Below, piece after piece: positions 1 to 5,836 of a stretch of DNA of 10,756 bases; position 1 is the first letter of the stretch, and every line of letters begins with the position of its first letter. The notes under the pieces are model-generated. The model saw nothing but the letters and a program-made list of their open reading frames with translations. It ran no database searches and was not told the DNA's origin. Made by a program: the position numbers and the translations under genes. Location: positions 1 through 10,756 of the forward strand of contig JBGAKX010000146.1 of NCBI GenBank assembly GCA_044224215.1. The letters are read 5' to 3'. Origin of the DNA: DAOMFM01 sp035429825 (lineage in GTDB: Bacteria > Acidobacteriota > Blastocatellia > UBA7656 > JADIYM01).

Positions 1-1129
1 CGCGAAACGTCGAGTCCAGCAGGATCAGCACCATCACGAGGTTCGCGACACCCGCAAACACGGCGAGGTACGGCCTGCGTCCGAGCGCGGCGTAGACGGG
101 GATGAACGCGACGACCATCGCGACGTAGGCGGCGAGCGCGGCAACCACGAGCAGCCGAACCTGTACGAGCCCCGCGCCGAACCACAGCGCCGTGCCGGCG
201 ATGGCGATCGCGGTCGGCAGTTGCGTCGCGAGCAGGTTGGCGATCGCGTTTCGCGCCACGATCAGCAGGCTGTGGTCCGAGCCGGCGAACGCGTTCTTTG
301 CAAACCCGTTCCACAGTTCGCCAAGCGTCTCGTACATCGGCGTATGGAGCAGGTTCTGGCCGGCCTCGGCTCGCATCGCGTGGCCGGCTGCCTTGAGCGC
401 ACGCGCCGTGGCGACGTCGTCGATGACCTGGTCCCGAATCGCCAGGTACCCGCCGATGGCGTCGTGCACCGACCGCCGGATCAGAAAGAACCCTCCGCAT
501 CCGAGCGCGACGGGTGATGACGGATCGTTCGTCTTGTCGACAGGCAGCACGACGGCAATCATCCACGCGGCGACGGGCATCACGATCCGCGTCCAGAAAT
601 TCCCTGTGCCGATATCTGGCAGGAGGGTCACGGCATCGAGCCTGCGGCGGAACGCGACGGTCATGGCAGCTCGCACCGCCGCCGGTTCAAAGATCACGTC
701 GGCGTCCGTCGCCAGAATCCACGTGCCTGTCGACGCCCTCTTCGCCTGTTCGAGCGCCCACGGCTTTCCGGCCCAGCCGGCGGGAAGCTTGGTGCCGCGG
801 ATGGCGCGCACGCGCGGGACCGCGCTGGCGATTGATTCGAGGATCGCGTAGGTGTCGTCGGTGGACCGGTCGTCGACGACGATTATCTCGAAGTTCGGAT
901 AGTCCTGGTTCGCAATCGATCGAATGGCGACTTCGAGGATTCGCGATGCCTCGTTGCGGGCGGGGACGAGGATCGACACGAGCGGAGCGTCGGACGGAAA
1001 CAGCGCTGCGGACTCGGGTTCGAGCCGCGGTACGCCCCGCATCTTGACGATGTTGAAGATGATGACGGCAATCCAGCCGACGGCGGTTGCGGCCATCAGT
1101 CCGACGATCGCGAGCAGGAGCGTGTGCAC
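1..1129 (-). CDS. Membrane glycosyltransferase family 2, HpnB/CrtQ-like (3' end cut by window)
   Basis: This gene likely transfers a sugar to a lipid or isoprenoid acceptor at the cytoplasmic membrane; the substrate cannot be read from sequence. Reading from a GTG at 1127-1129 gives 376 codons without a stop before the window edge. Residues about 3-28 form an N-terminal membrane segment. A GT-A fold follows, with VSILVPARNEA (51-61), the nucleotide-binding VVDDRSTDDT (84-93), LPAGWAGKPWA (115-125; the GWxGKxWA motif is typical of HpnB/CrtQ-type enzymes), the metal-binding DAD (142-144), GCGGFFLIRR, and IDDVATAR in the place of the usual EDVxLA. Hydrophobic helices fill the C-terminal third. 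The family is about 380-400 residues, so little is missing. No Shine-Dalgarno sequence precedes the GTG. TATGCT lies 6 nt upstream, which could be a leaderless start, and an in-frame TTG at 1144 is the alternative. The window ends mid-gene on its low-coordinate side. Confidence 0.87.
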   Translation of the reverse strand, partial: MHTLLLAIVGLMAATAVGWIAVIIFNIVKMRGVPRLEPESAALFPSDAPLVSILVPARNEASRILEVAIRSIANQDYPNFEIIVVDDRSTDDTYAILESIASAVPRVRAIRGTKLPAGWAGKPWALEQAKRASTGTWILATDADVIFEPAAVRAAMTVAFRRRLDAVTLLPDIGTGNFWTRIVMPVAAWMIAVVLPVDKTNDPSSPVALGCGGFFLIRRSVHDAIGGYLAIRDQVIDDVATARALKAAGHAMRAEAGQNLLHTPMYETLGELWNGFAKNAFAGSDHSLLIVARNAIANLLATQLPTAIAIAGTALWFGAGLVQVRLLVVAALAAYVAMVVAFIPVYAALGRRPYLAVFAGVANLVMVLILLDSTFR

Positions 1130-1202
1130 GCCGTCAGCATACAAGCGATGGTCAAGTGGGAACCAGCATCGTCGCGGGCCCTGCAAAGTGCCCCGAACGC
1201 AC

Positions 1203-1233
1203 AAAGGCCGGGCGCTGAGAACGCCCGGCCTTT
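1203..1233 (-). terminator. Perfect 12-bp hairpin terminator after the 3D-domain gene
   Basis: AAAGGCCGGGCG (1203-1214) pairs perfectly with CGCCCGGCCTTT (1222-1233) around a 7-nt loop. It lies 44 nt beyond the stop codon of the 3D-domain gene and before the glycosyltransferase, so it would end the 3D transcript and separate the two genes. The T run is only TTTG on the minus strand, and the stem is symmetrical, so it could work in both directions. Confidence 0.75.
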
Positions 1234-1277
1234 ACGTGCACCGAAAGTGTGGTGCGATACTGCAGATAGTCTGTTGA

Positions 1278-1859
1278 CTACATCGTGGTTGGTTCGCCCT
1301 GGTCGGGTTCCCAGCCACGTCGAATGACTTCGACCTTGACCTTGCGCGATCCAAAACGGACTGCCTCGGCTCGCGTAGGAATATAGATGTCGATTCGCTG
1401 TCCCCGAATGGCCCCGCCTGTATCCATAACTGTGTAGATACCGGAGTAGTCTCCGGCATGGATACGGACGACGGAACCGAGTGGAAGAACTTTCGGGTCA
1501 GCGGCGATTATGCCCCGTCTGACGGAAACGCCCGCCGCGGTCTGTCCCTTGAGACAGTAAGCTGTCGCCCTAAACGTTGATGTATTCACCCGCGTGTCGT
1601 TCACGCCGTTCGCGACCGTATCGGTGGCCGTTGGGATCGGCTCGATCGTGTCAGCGTCGTCGGATTCGTCATCGCGAATGTTCCGGATGGTCTCGGATTT
1701 TGCAATCGGTAACAAAACTGTGGAAGCGCTGCCTCCCTGCTGCGCACCGGCAGTCAGGACCCAAAGTGTCGAAACGAAGATGCCCAGCAAAAGGAGACGG
1801 GCTGAAGGTTTCAGGAATCTGGCAGAACTCTCATCGGTGCTTTTCGCACTCTGACGCAT
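1278..1859 (-). CDS. Exported 3D-domain (Asp-Asp-Asp) cell-wall protein
   Basis: This 193-residue protein probably acts on peptidoglycan in the periplasm. The 3D fold resembles the double-psi barrel of MltA lytic transglycosylases and the C-terminus of some Rpf/YocH-like proteins. Residues 20-39 are a hydrophobic signal or anchor, followed by a low-complexity acidic linker (about 60-92). The 3D domain occupies about 95-180: TAYCLKG, the first Asp in ADPKVLPLGS (D121), the second in VMDTGG (D146) and the third in RIDIYI (D157), all present. It is a stand-alone 3D protein with no LysM, SH3 or G5 domain. The start is supported by GAGGT 5 nt before the ATG. The neighbouring divergent gene is glmM, so both flanking products serve peptidoglycan metabolism. 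A structured leader RNA precedes the gene and a strong terminator follows it. Whether it cleaves glycan or only binds it is not visible. Confidence 0.88.
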   Translation of the reverse strand: MRQSAKSTDESSARFLKPSARLLLLGIFVSTLWVLTAGAQQGGSASTVLLPIAKSETIRNIRDDESDDADTIEPIPTATDTVANGVNDTRVNTSTFRATAYCLKGQTAAGVSVRRGIIAADPKVLPLGSVVRIHAGDYSGIYTVMDTGGAIRGQRIDIYIPTRAEAVRFGSRKVKVEVIRRGWEPDQGEPTTM

Positions 1860-1889
1860 CGTTTACCTCATATTGAGTTGTCAATGATC

Positions 1890-1987
1890 GCCTCTGACGT
1901 CGCGCATCGATCCCGGGGAGTCTCACCCCAGGACCAGCGAAGCGTACTGTTTCGCTACACAAGTCAGAGACCGGCTTTTTTCAGCCG
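1890..1987 (-). ncRNA. Structured 5' leader RNA of the 3D-domain gene (candidate riboswitch, class unknown)
   Basis: Read on the minus strand, this leader folds into a compact three-way junction. A closing stem P1 (GTCTCTGAC at 1971-1963 with GTCAGAGGC at 1898-1890, 9 pairs with one G-T) encloses hairpin P2 (AGCGAA 1956-1951 with TTCGCT 1941-1936) and hairpin P3 (CCTGGGG 1932-1926 with CCCCGGG 1918-1912, loop TGAGACT). A small hairpin, CGGCT-AGCCG (1987-1972), lies at the 5' end. The P3 loop contains GAGAC, which could instead pair with GTCTC in the 5' strand of P1, giving two exclusive folds. The element ends about 30 nt before the start codon. I do not see the conserved blocks of the c-di-AMP (ydaO) or GEMM-I classes. 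Confidence 0.45.
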
Positions 1988-1990
1988 TGG

Positions 1991-1999
1991 AGTCTAGCA
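1991..1999 (-). promoter_or_regulatory. Extended -10 promoter of the 3D-domain gene
   Basis: The minus strand reads TGCTAGACT, a TGn extension followed by a TANNNT hexamer. Transcription would start near 1984, placing the whole structured leader in the mRNA. No convincing -35 box is seen, which is usual when the -10 is extended. Confidence 0.45.
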
Positions 2000-2061
2000 G
2001 CATTATGGAGAGAGTGGCCAGATTTTTGTGCCGTTCGGACCGGAGAGGTCACAGGCGCACG

Positions 2062-2070
2062 TGGTAGAAT
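2062..2070 (+). promoter_or_regulatory. Extended -10 promoter of glmM, leaderless
   Basis: TGGTAGAAT sits 8 nt before the glmM ATG at 2079, and there is no Shine-Dalgarno sequence between them. A start point 6-9 nt after the hexamer would coincide with the start codon or precede it by one or two bases, so the mRNA is probably leaderless. The clear -10 box also argues against the upstream in-frame ATG at 2028 as the start. Confidence 0.5.
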
Positions 2071-2078
2071 CCGCCGCC

Positions 2079-3425
2079 ATGTCAGCCAGCGAACTGTTTG
2101 GAACGGACGGGATAAGGGGCCGTGCGGGGGAACCGCCACTCGACGACGCGACCATTCGCGCAGTCGGCCAGGCGTTGACGATGGTGCTCACGGAACGTCT
2201 CGGACGGCCGCCGCGGATCGTCGTGGGTCGAGACACGCGCGAGTCGGGTCCGCAGGTCGAAAGCGCGCTCGCATCCGGAGTCCGCGCCGCGGGAGGCACG
2301 CTCGACGCGTCGGGCGTCATCACGACGCCGGGCGTCGCGGCCATCACGCGGCTCGAGGGATACGACGCCGGCGTCGTCGTCTCGGCATCCCATAACCCTT
2401 TCCAGGACAACGGGATAAAGGTGTTCGCGCCGAATGGCGCCAAACTCGATGAGGATGCCGAGTCTGCGGTCGAACGGTTGGTTCCGGGTCTTCTCGGACC
2501 CGTCGGGACGATCGAGCCGATCCACGAGATGCCGTCGCACACCGAGCAGTACTACGAGTATCTGAGGGATGACGTGGCCCGGGGACTCGACCTCGCGGGA
2601 CTTTCGCTCGCCGTCGACTGCGCCAACGGCGCGGCATACACACTCGCGCCGCGGCTCTTTCGCGAGCTTGGCGCCACTGTGCACGCCATCGGCGTCGAGC
2701 CGGACGGTCGCAACATCAACCGTGACTGCGGATCGCTGCACCTCGAGGGGCTCGCTGCGCACGTTGCCGCAACCGGTGCCGACCTCGGCGTCGCGTTCGA
2801 CGGAGACGCCGACAGAGCTCTATTTGTTGACGACAAAGGGAATCCTGTCGACGGTGACCGTATCATGCACGTGCTCGCGCTCGACCTGGCTGCGCGCGGC
2901 GAGCTTGAAGCGAATCTCGTTGTCGCGACGGTCATGAGCAACATGGGCCTGGAAGTGTCGCTCCGCGAGCACGGAATTAGTCTCGTGCGCACGCCCGTCG
3001 GAGACAAGTACGTCCTCGAGGAGCTGCGCCGGACCGGCGCGTCGCTCGGTGGCGAGCAGTCCGGCCACGTGATCTTCCCCAGGATTTCGCTCGCCGGCGA
3101 CGGGATCATCACTGCCGTCGAGCTGCTGTTTGCACTCAGACGCGCCGATGCAACGCTGTCTACGCTCGCCGGCCGAATGCCACGGTTCCCACAAGTGCTT
3201 GTAAATGTTCGAGTTCGGGAGAAGCGGCCGTTCGACGAGCTGCCCGAGCTCGCGGCAGCATCGGCCGATGTCGCGCGCGAGCTCGAGGGCAACGGTCGCC
3301 TGCTGCTGAGGTATTCCGGAACCGAGAACCTCGCCCGTGTGATGATCGAGGGCCCGGACGCGGGCACGATCGGCGTTCAGGCCGACCGGCTGGTCCAGGT
3401 GATCCGGGGCTGGATCGGCGAATAA
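2079..3425 (+). CDS. glmM: Phosphoglucosamine mutase
   Basis: GlmM interconverts glucosamine-6-phosphate and glucosamine-1-phosphate in the cytoplasm, the step before GlmU in UDP-GlcNAc synthesis for peptidoglycan and other glycans. The 448-residue protein has the usual length and all alpha-D-phosphohexomutase signatures: LFGTDGIRG (6-14), which marks the GlmM branch; VVVSASHNPFQDNGIK (99-114) with phosphoserine S104; the metal loop DGDADR (241-246, with D241, D243 and D245 as ligands); the sugar-binding GGEQSGH; and the phosphate-binding RYSGTE near residue 411. An in-frame ATG 51 nt upstream (2028) would add 17 residues before the conserved start, but these overlap the promoter and match nothing in the family, so I chose 2079. 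The gene diverges from the 3D-domain gene. Its stop is 2 nt from that of the convergent cytochrome gene, with no terminator between. No cdaA is nearby, although many Firmicutes pair it with glmM. Confidence 0.97.
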   Translation: MSASELFGTDGIRGRAGEPPLDDATIRAVGQALTMVLTERLGRPPRIVVGRDTRESGPQVESALASGVRAAGGTLDASGVITTPGVAAITRLEGYDAGVVVSASHNPFQDNGIKVFAPNGAKLDEDAESAVERLVPGLLGPVGTIEPIHEMPSHTEQYYEYLRDDVARGLDLAGLSLAVDCANGAAYTLAPRLFRELGATVHAIGVEPDGRNINRDCGSLHLEGLAAHVAATGADLGVAFDGDADRALFVDDKGNPVDGDRIMHVLALDLAARGELEANLVVATVMSNMGLEVSLREHGISLVRTPVGDKYVLEELRRTGASLGGEQSGHVIFPRISLAGDGIITAVELLFALRRADATLSTLAGRMPRFPQVLVNVRVREKRPFDELPELAAASADVARELEGNGRLLLRYSGTENLARVMIEGPDAGTIGVQADRLVQVIRGWIGE

Positions 3426-3427
3426 CC

Positions 3428-3766
3428 TCAGATCGTGTGCAGGTAGGCGATGATGTTGTCGATCTGCTCGTCGCTGAGCGAGCCCTTGAATCCCGGCATG
3501 AAGCCGCTGCCGTTCAGGATCTGGTTGCGGACGTTCGCGTCCGTCACCGGCTTGCCCGACGCGGGCATCTTGCCCTTGTAGAGCCCCTGCAGCCCCGGTC
3601 CGACCTTTGCGGTCTTTGACGTGGCGCTGTGGCACGAGGCGCACTTCTCGCCAAAGAGCGCCTTTCCGGCCGCGGCGTCGCCCGCCGTCGCCGCATTCCC
3701 GGTGGTGAGTGCGGCCAGCGCGATCGCCGAAGCCGCGAAGAGCGAACTGATTAACCGTTTTGACAT
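3428..3766 (-). CDS. Small periplasmic class I cytochrome c
   Basis: This 112-residue protein is a soluble one-heme electron carrier. A signal peptide (about 1-28; basic MSKR, a hydrophobic core, probable cleavage near NAATA) leads to a mature domain of about 85 residues. The heme-attachment motif CASCH is at 42-46, with His46 as proximal ligand and Met90 in GSGFMPGF as the likely distal ligand. The C-terminal helix LSDEQIDNIIAYLHTI is typical of class I cytochromes c. GAGGAG lies 6 nt before the ATG and fixes the start. The ferritin-like gene lies 84 bp upstream on the same strand, with a terminator-like hairpin between. The short gap leaves little room for a separate promoter, so expression may depend on read-through. 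The redox partner is unknown; one inference is electron exchange with the co-directional ferritin-like protein or with the diheme cytochrome encoded further along. Confidence 0.92.
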   Translation of the reverse strand: MSKRLISSLFAASAIALAALTTGNAATAGDAAAGKALFGEKCASCHSATSKTAKVGPGLQGLYKGKMPASGKPVTDANVRNQILNGSGFMPGFKGSLSDEQIDNIIAYLHTI

Positions 3767-3785
3767 CGTGACTCCTCGTGAACGG

Positions 3786-3827
3786 AAAAGCCGGCAGCCA
3801 AGAATGACGATCGTCCGGGCTGCCGGC
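3786..3827 (-). terminator. Hairpin plus T4 between the ferritin-like and cytochrome genes
   Basis: GCCGGCAGCC (3790-3799) pairs perfectly with GGCTGCCGGC (3818-3827). The loop contains the self-complementary GACGATCGTC. On the minus strand the stem is followed by TTTTCC (3789-3784), the layout of an intrinsic terminator. It lies just after the ferritin-like stop and only about 20 nt before the cytochrome start codon, so it could lower cytochrome expression relative to the ferritin-like gene. Confidence 0.6.
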
Positions 3828-3850
3828 CTGTATCCGCTGAATGGTGGTTG

Positions 3851-4471
3851 CTAGCCGACGACGGCCTTGGGAACCGGGTTCTGCTTGAGGACATACCTGA
3901 GCAGCGCGGCGTGCTGCGCCTCGTTCGCGCCGATGCCGGCGACGACGGGGATCAGCGCCGTGTCGGTGAACTTGCCCGTGACGCTGAGGTACGTGTTCGC
4001 CGCCTGAGCCTCCAGGCCGAGCGCAAACCCGAGGAGGTCGGCTTCGCTCTTGATGCCCGACAGGTCGCCGAGGTCGTACTTCTCCTGCTTGGCGACAGGC
4101 GTGCCCCCGAGTTTCTTGATCGTCGTCGCTTCGAGGTCGGCGTGCTCGGCGTGCTGCGACTGGAACAGCAGCGCGACCGGCTTCACGGCGTCCGAAAGGA
4201 GCCCGGTGCTTGCGGCGACCGTGTATGCGTAGATGGCCTGGTACTCGAGGCCAAGCGCCGTGTTGAGCAGGGCCACGTCGCCGCCGCCCTTCCCTCCCTT
4301 CTTGTCCTTTTTCTTGTCGGCGGCCAGAACGCCGTTCGCCGCCATCATCGCGAACGCCGATGCCGCGCCCGTGATCATGCCCGCCTTGATGAAACCGCGG
4401 CGACCGCGCAGCAACTCTCCAACCTGGATCAGCTCGTCAGTGAGACCTTCAAAGGTATCGTCAGTCTTCAT
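3851..4471 (-). CDS. Tat-exported ferritin-like domain protein
   Basis: This 206-residue protein is likely a periplasmic four-helix bundle with a di-metal centre. Near the N-terminus, GRRGFIK (23-29) matches the twin-arginine consensus. A hydrophobic stretch (31-50) and a VLA/AD cleavage site follow, so the protein would be exported folded, consistent with cytoplasmic metal loading. A Lys/Gly-rich linker (52-64) precedes four helices with carboxylate/histidine ligand candidates at E76 (LGLEYQAIYAY), H107/H110 with E114 (SQHAEHADLE), E154 (LGLEAQAANTY) and the ExxH motif E184-H187 (GANEAQHA). The repeated LGLExQAxxxY in helices 1 and 3 suggests the internal duplication usual for ferritin-like folds. 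A strong Shine-Dalgarno sequence (GGGGAGG) lies 5 nt before the ATG. The reaction (oxidase, storage or stress protection) cannot be read. Bacterial families of this shape are often annotated DUF4439 or Ferritin_2. Confidence 0.85.
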   Translation of the reverse strand: MKTDDTFEGLTDELIQVGELLRGRRGFIKAGMITGAASAFAMMAANGVLAADKKKDKKGGKGGGDVALLNTALGLEYQAIYAYTVAASTGLLSDAVKPVALLFQSQHAEHADLEATTIKKLGGTPVAKQEKYDLGDLSGIKSEADLLGFALGLEAQAANTYLSVTGKFTDTALIPVVAGIGANEAQHAALLRYVLKQNPVPKAVVG

Positions 4472-4628
4472 GGATTCCTCCCCTACGTATGGATGAACGC
4501 TCTGGACGGATCATCTCCGCAGATCTCGGCCGCTCGCGTTCCTGTGGTGTGGACGATGCGTCGCGCCGTACAAACGACTGTGTTCTCGAGCATCGGATGG
4601 TACTACGGACCGACCGTTCGCGATGGAT

Positions 4629-5705
4629 TCAGCCAGCCGGAGTTCGCCGATCATATACCATAAGTTGCAGAAACTCGATGCAGCGGTTTTCGGCCCAGTG
4701 GCGGTCTTCGCCGGCCCGTTGCGACGGCTCGGTCGCCGCGACAAATCCCACGTGTCCGCCGCTCGCCACCGTCACGATTCGGACGTTCGGATTTGGTGCG
4801 GCCGCGCTCCGGACACGTGTCGTGAGCGGGATGAACGGGTCGTCGTCGGCGTGCAGAAGGAGCGCCGGAACGGCGATATCGCCCAGCACGTGCCGCGAGC
4901 TCGCGCGCTCGTAGTAGTCCTCGGCGTCCAGGAATCCGAACATCGGCGCGATGTATTTCGTGTCGTAGTCGCGAATCGTGTAGCTCCCGCGCAGTTTCGT
5001 CAGGTCGTAGAGGTCCGGGAAGTGGCGGTGCTTTTCGCGCAGCCGCTGGTGGAGGCTGCGGACGAACCGGACGTGATAGAGCCAGTTTTCGAAGTCCTCG
5101 AGCCTGGCCGCCGCGGCAGACAGATCGACCGCGGGCGAGACTGCGACAACGGCCGCAATGCGATGGCGATCGTCGAGCGCCGAACGGCCGAGCTCGCCCG
5201 CCATCTTGAGGACGAGGTTGCCGCCGAGCGAGAACCCGACGACGCCGACCTGTTCCGCGCCTTCGACTGCGACAAGATGCCTCAGGACGGCCGTGACGTC
5301 GCCGCTCATACCCGAGTTGTAGAGCGTCGGCGAGAGGCTCTCGGTGCCGCCGCAATTCCTCAGGTTCAACCGCACGGCGTTCCAGCCGGCCGCGTACGCC
5401 TTGTCGGCCGTCCCCATCATGTAGCACGAGGCGTCCGAGCCCTCGAGCCCGTGGACGATGAGGGCGGTCGGGCGTCCCTTGCGGTCCGGGTGCCACGAAC
5501 ACCGCACGAGGACCTGGGTCCCGGGTTCGATGTCGATCAACTGCTCGGTTGCGTTGACGACCGCCGGCGAGTAGGTACGCCTCCACAGCGATCCAAGGAT
5601 CGTCTGCAGGTGGCCGCCCGGCGCGATCGGGTGCGGTTCGAATCGCCAGTCGTCCACCCGGTCGTCAAAGCGTGTCAGTGGTTGGCTGTCGGTGGCGTTC
5701 TCCAC
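4629..5705 (-). CDS. YheT-type alpha/beta hydrolase (COG0429-like)
   Basis: This 358-residue cytoplasmic hydrolase belongs to the YheT/EMB8 group of predicted esterases, whose natural substrates are poorly known. The N-terminal motif GGHLQTILGSLWRR (30-43) is diagnostic of the group. The oxyanion region is LIVHGLEGS (82-90), the nucleophile elbow is GFSLGGN (157-163, Ser159), the acid lies in HADDDPFIP (Asp287-289), and the base is His318 in SGGHVGF. LNLRNCGGTE (113-122) is another conserved segment. The reading frame stays open far upstream, to 6440, but that part lies antisense to the TonB-like gene. I place the start at a GTG (5703-5705) because homology begins soon after it and an extended -10 box lies 7 nt before it with no Shine-Dalgarno sequence, suggesting a leaderless mRNA. 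It diverges from the TonB-like gene and seems functionally independent of the ferritin-like gene downstream. Confidence 0.9.
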   Translation of the reverse strand: MENATDSQPLTRFDDRVDDWRFEPHPIAPGGHLQTILGSLWRRTYSPAVVNATEQLIDIEPGTQVLVRCSWHPDRKGRPTALIVHGLEGSDASCYMMGTADKAYAAGWNAVRLNLRNCGGTESLSPTLYNSGMSGDVTAVLRHLVAVEGAEQVGVVGFSLGGNLVLKMAGELGRSALDDRHRIAAVVAVSPAVDLSAAAARLEDFENWLYHVRFVRSLHQRLREKHRHFPDLYDLTKLRGSYTIRDYDTKYIAPMFGFLDAEDYYERASSRHVLGDIAVPALLLHADDDPFIPLTTRVRSAAAPNPNVRIVTVASGGHVGFVAATEPSQRAGEDRHWAENRCIEFLQLMVYDRRTPAG

Positions 5706-5712
5706 GGCAGGG

Positions 5713-5721
5713 ATTGTGCCA
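5713..5721 (-). promoter_or_regulatory. Extended -10-like promoter of the hydrolase gene, leaderless
   Basis: The minus strand reads TGGCACAAT, followed by 7 nt and the GTG start at 5705. The spacing is almost the same as before glmM. The first hexamer base is C rather than T, so the match is weaker than at glmM. Confidence 0.38.
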
Positions 5722-5779
5722 CAGCGGCTCGCGAGGCGGGCCGGAAAGCTGCTGGTTGAAGCCCAGTGAACGGAGTAAC

Positions 5780-5836
5780 ATGCAACGTGCGCCGGAATTC
5801 CGGCGTCTGAACGGTGCACATGAGCGGTCTGTATAG
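5780..5836 (+). CDS. Possible 18-codon upstream ORF overlapping the TonB-like start
   Basis: ATG at 5780 follows GGAG by 4 nt and opens a frame for MQRAPEFRRLNGAHERSV, ending with TAG at 5836, beyond the start of the TonB-like gene at 5820 in another frame. The TonB-like start itself has no Shine-Dalgarno sequence, so translation of this leader peptide could deliver or block ribosomes there. It is short, and the frame could be chance. The palindrome at 5790-5805 lies inside it. Confidence 0.22.
   Translation: MQRAPEFRRLNGAHERSV
5790..5805. repeat. Perfect 16-bp palindrome in the divergent hydrolase/TonB-like intergenic region
   Basis: CGCCGGAATTCCGGCG is fully self-complementary. It lies 15 bp before the TonB-like start and 85 bp before the hydrolase start on the other strand. 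It could be an operator for a dimeric regulator or, in RNA, a hairpin of about six pairs close to the initiation codon. No second copy is seen in the window. Confidence 0.4.

Noticed and set aside
192..1277. Plus-strand open frames at 192-851, 221-517, 514-1047 and 924-1277
   Set aside because: They are Arg/Ser/Ala-rich shadows opposite the glycosyltransferase on the minus strand, which shows complete GT-A motifs.
1860..1990. Assignment of the leader to the c-di-AMP (ydaO) riboswitch class
   Set aside because: GGGGTGA is shared, but the later conserved blocks of that class are not present, so the resemblance may be chance.
2028..2078. Upstream ATG adding 17 residues to GlmM
   Set aside because: The extension overlaps the extended -10 box, and GlmM proteins begin just before LFGTDGIRG.
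4623..5759. Plus-strand 378-residue frame
   Set aside because: It is the shadow of the hydrolase gene, which has a full catalytic triad and family motifs on the minus strand.
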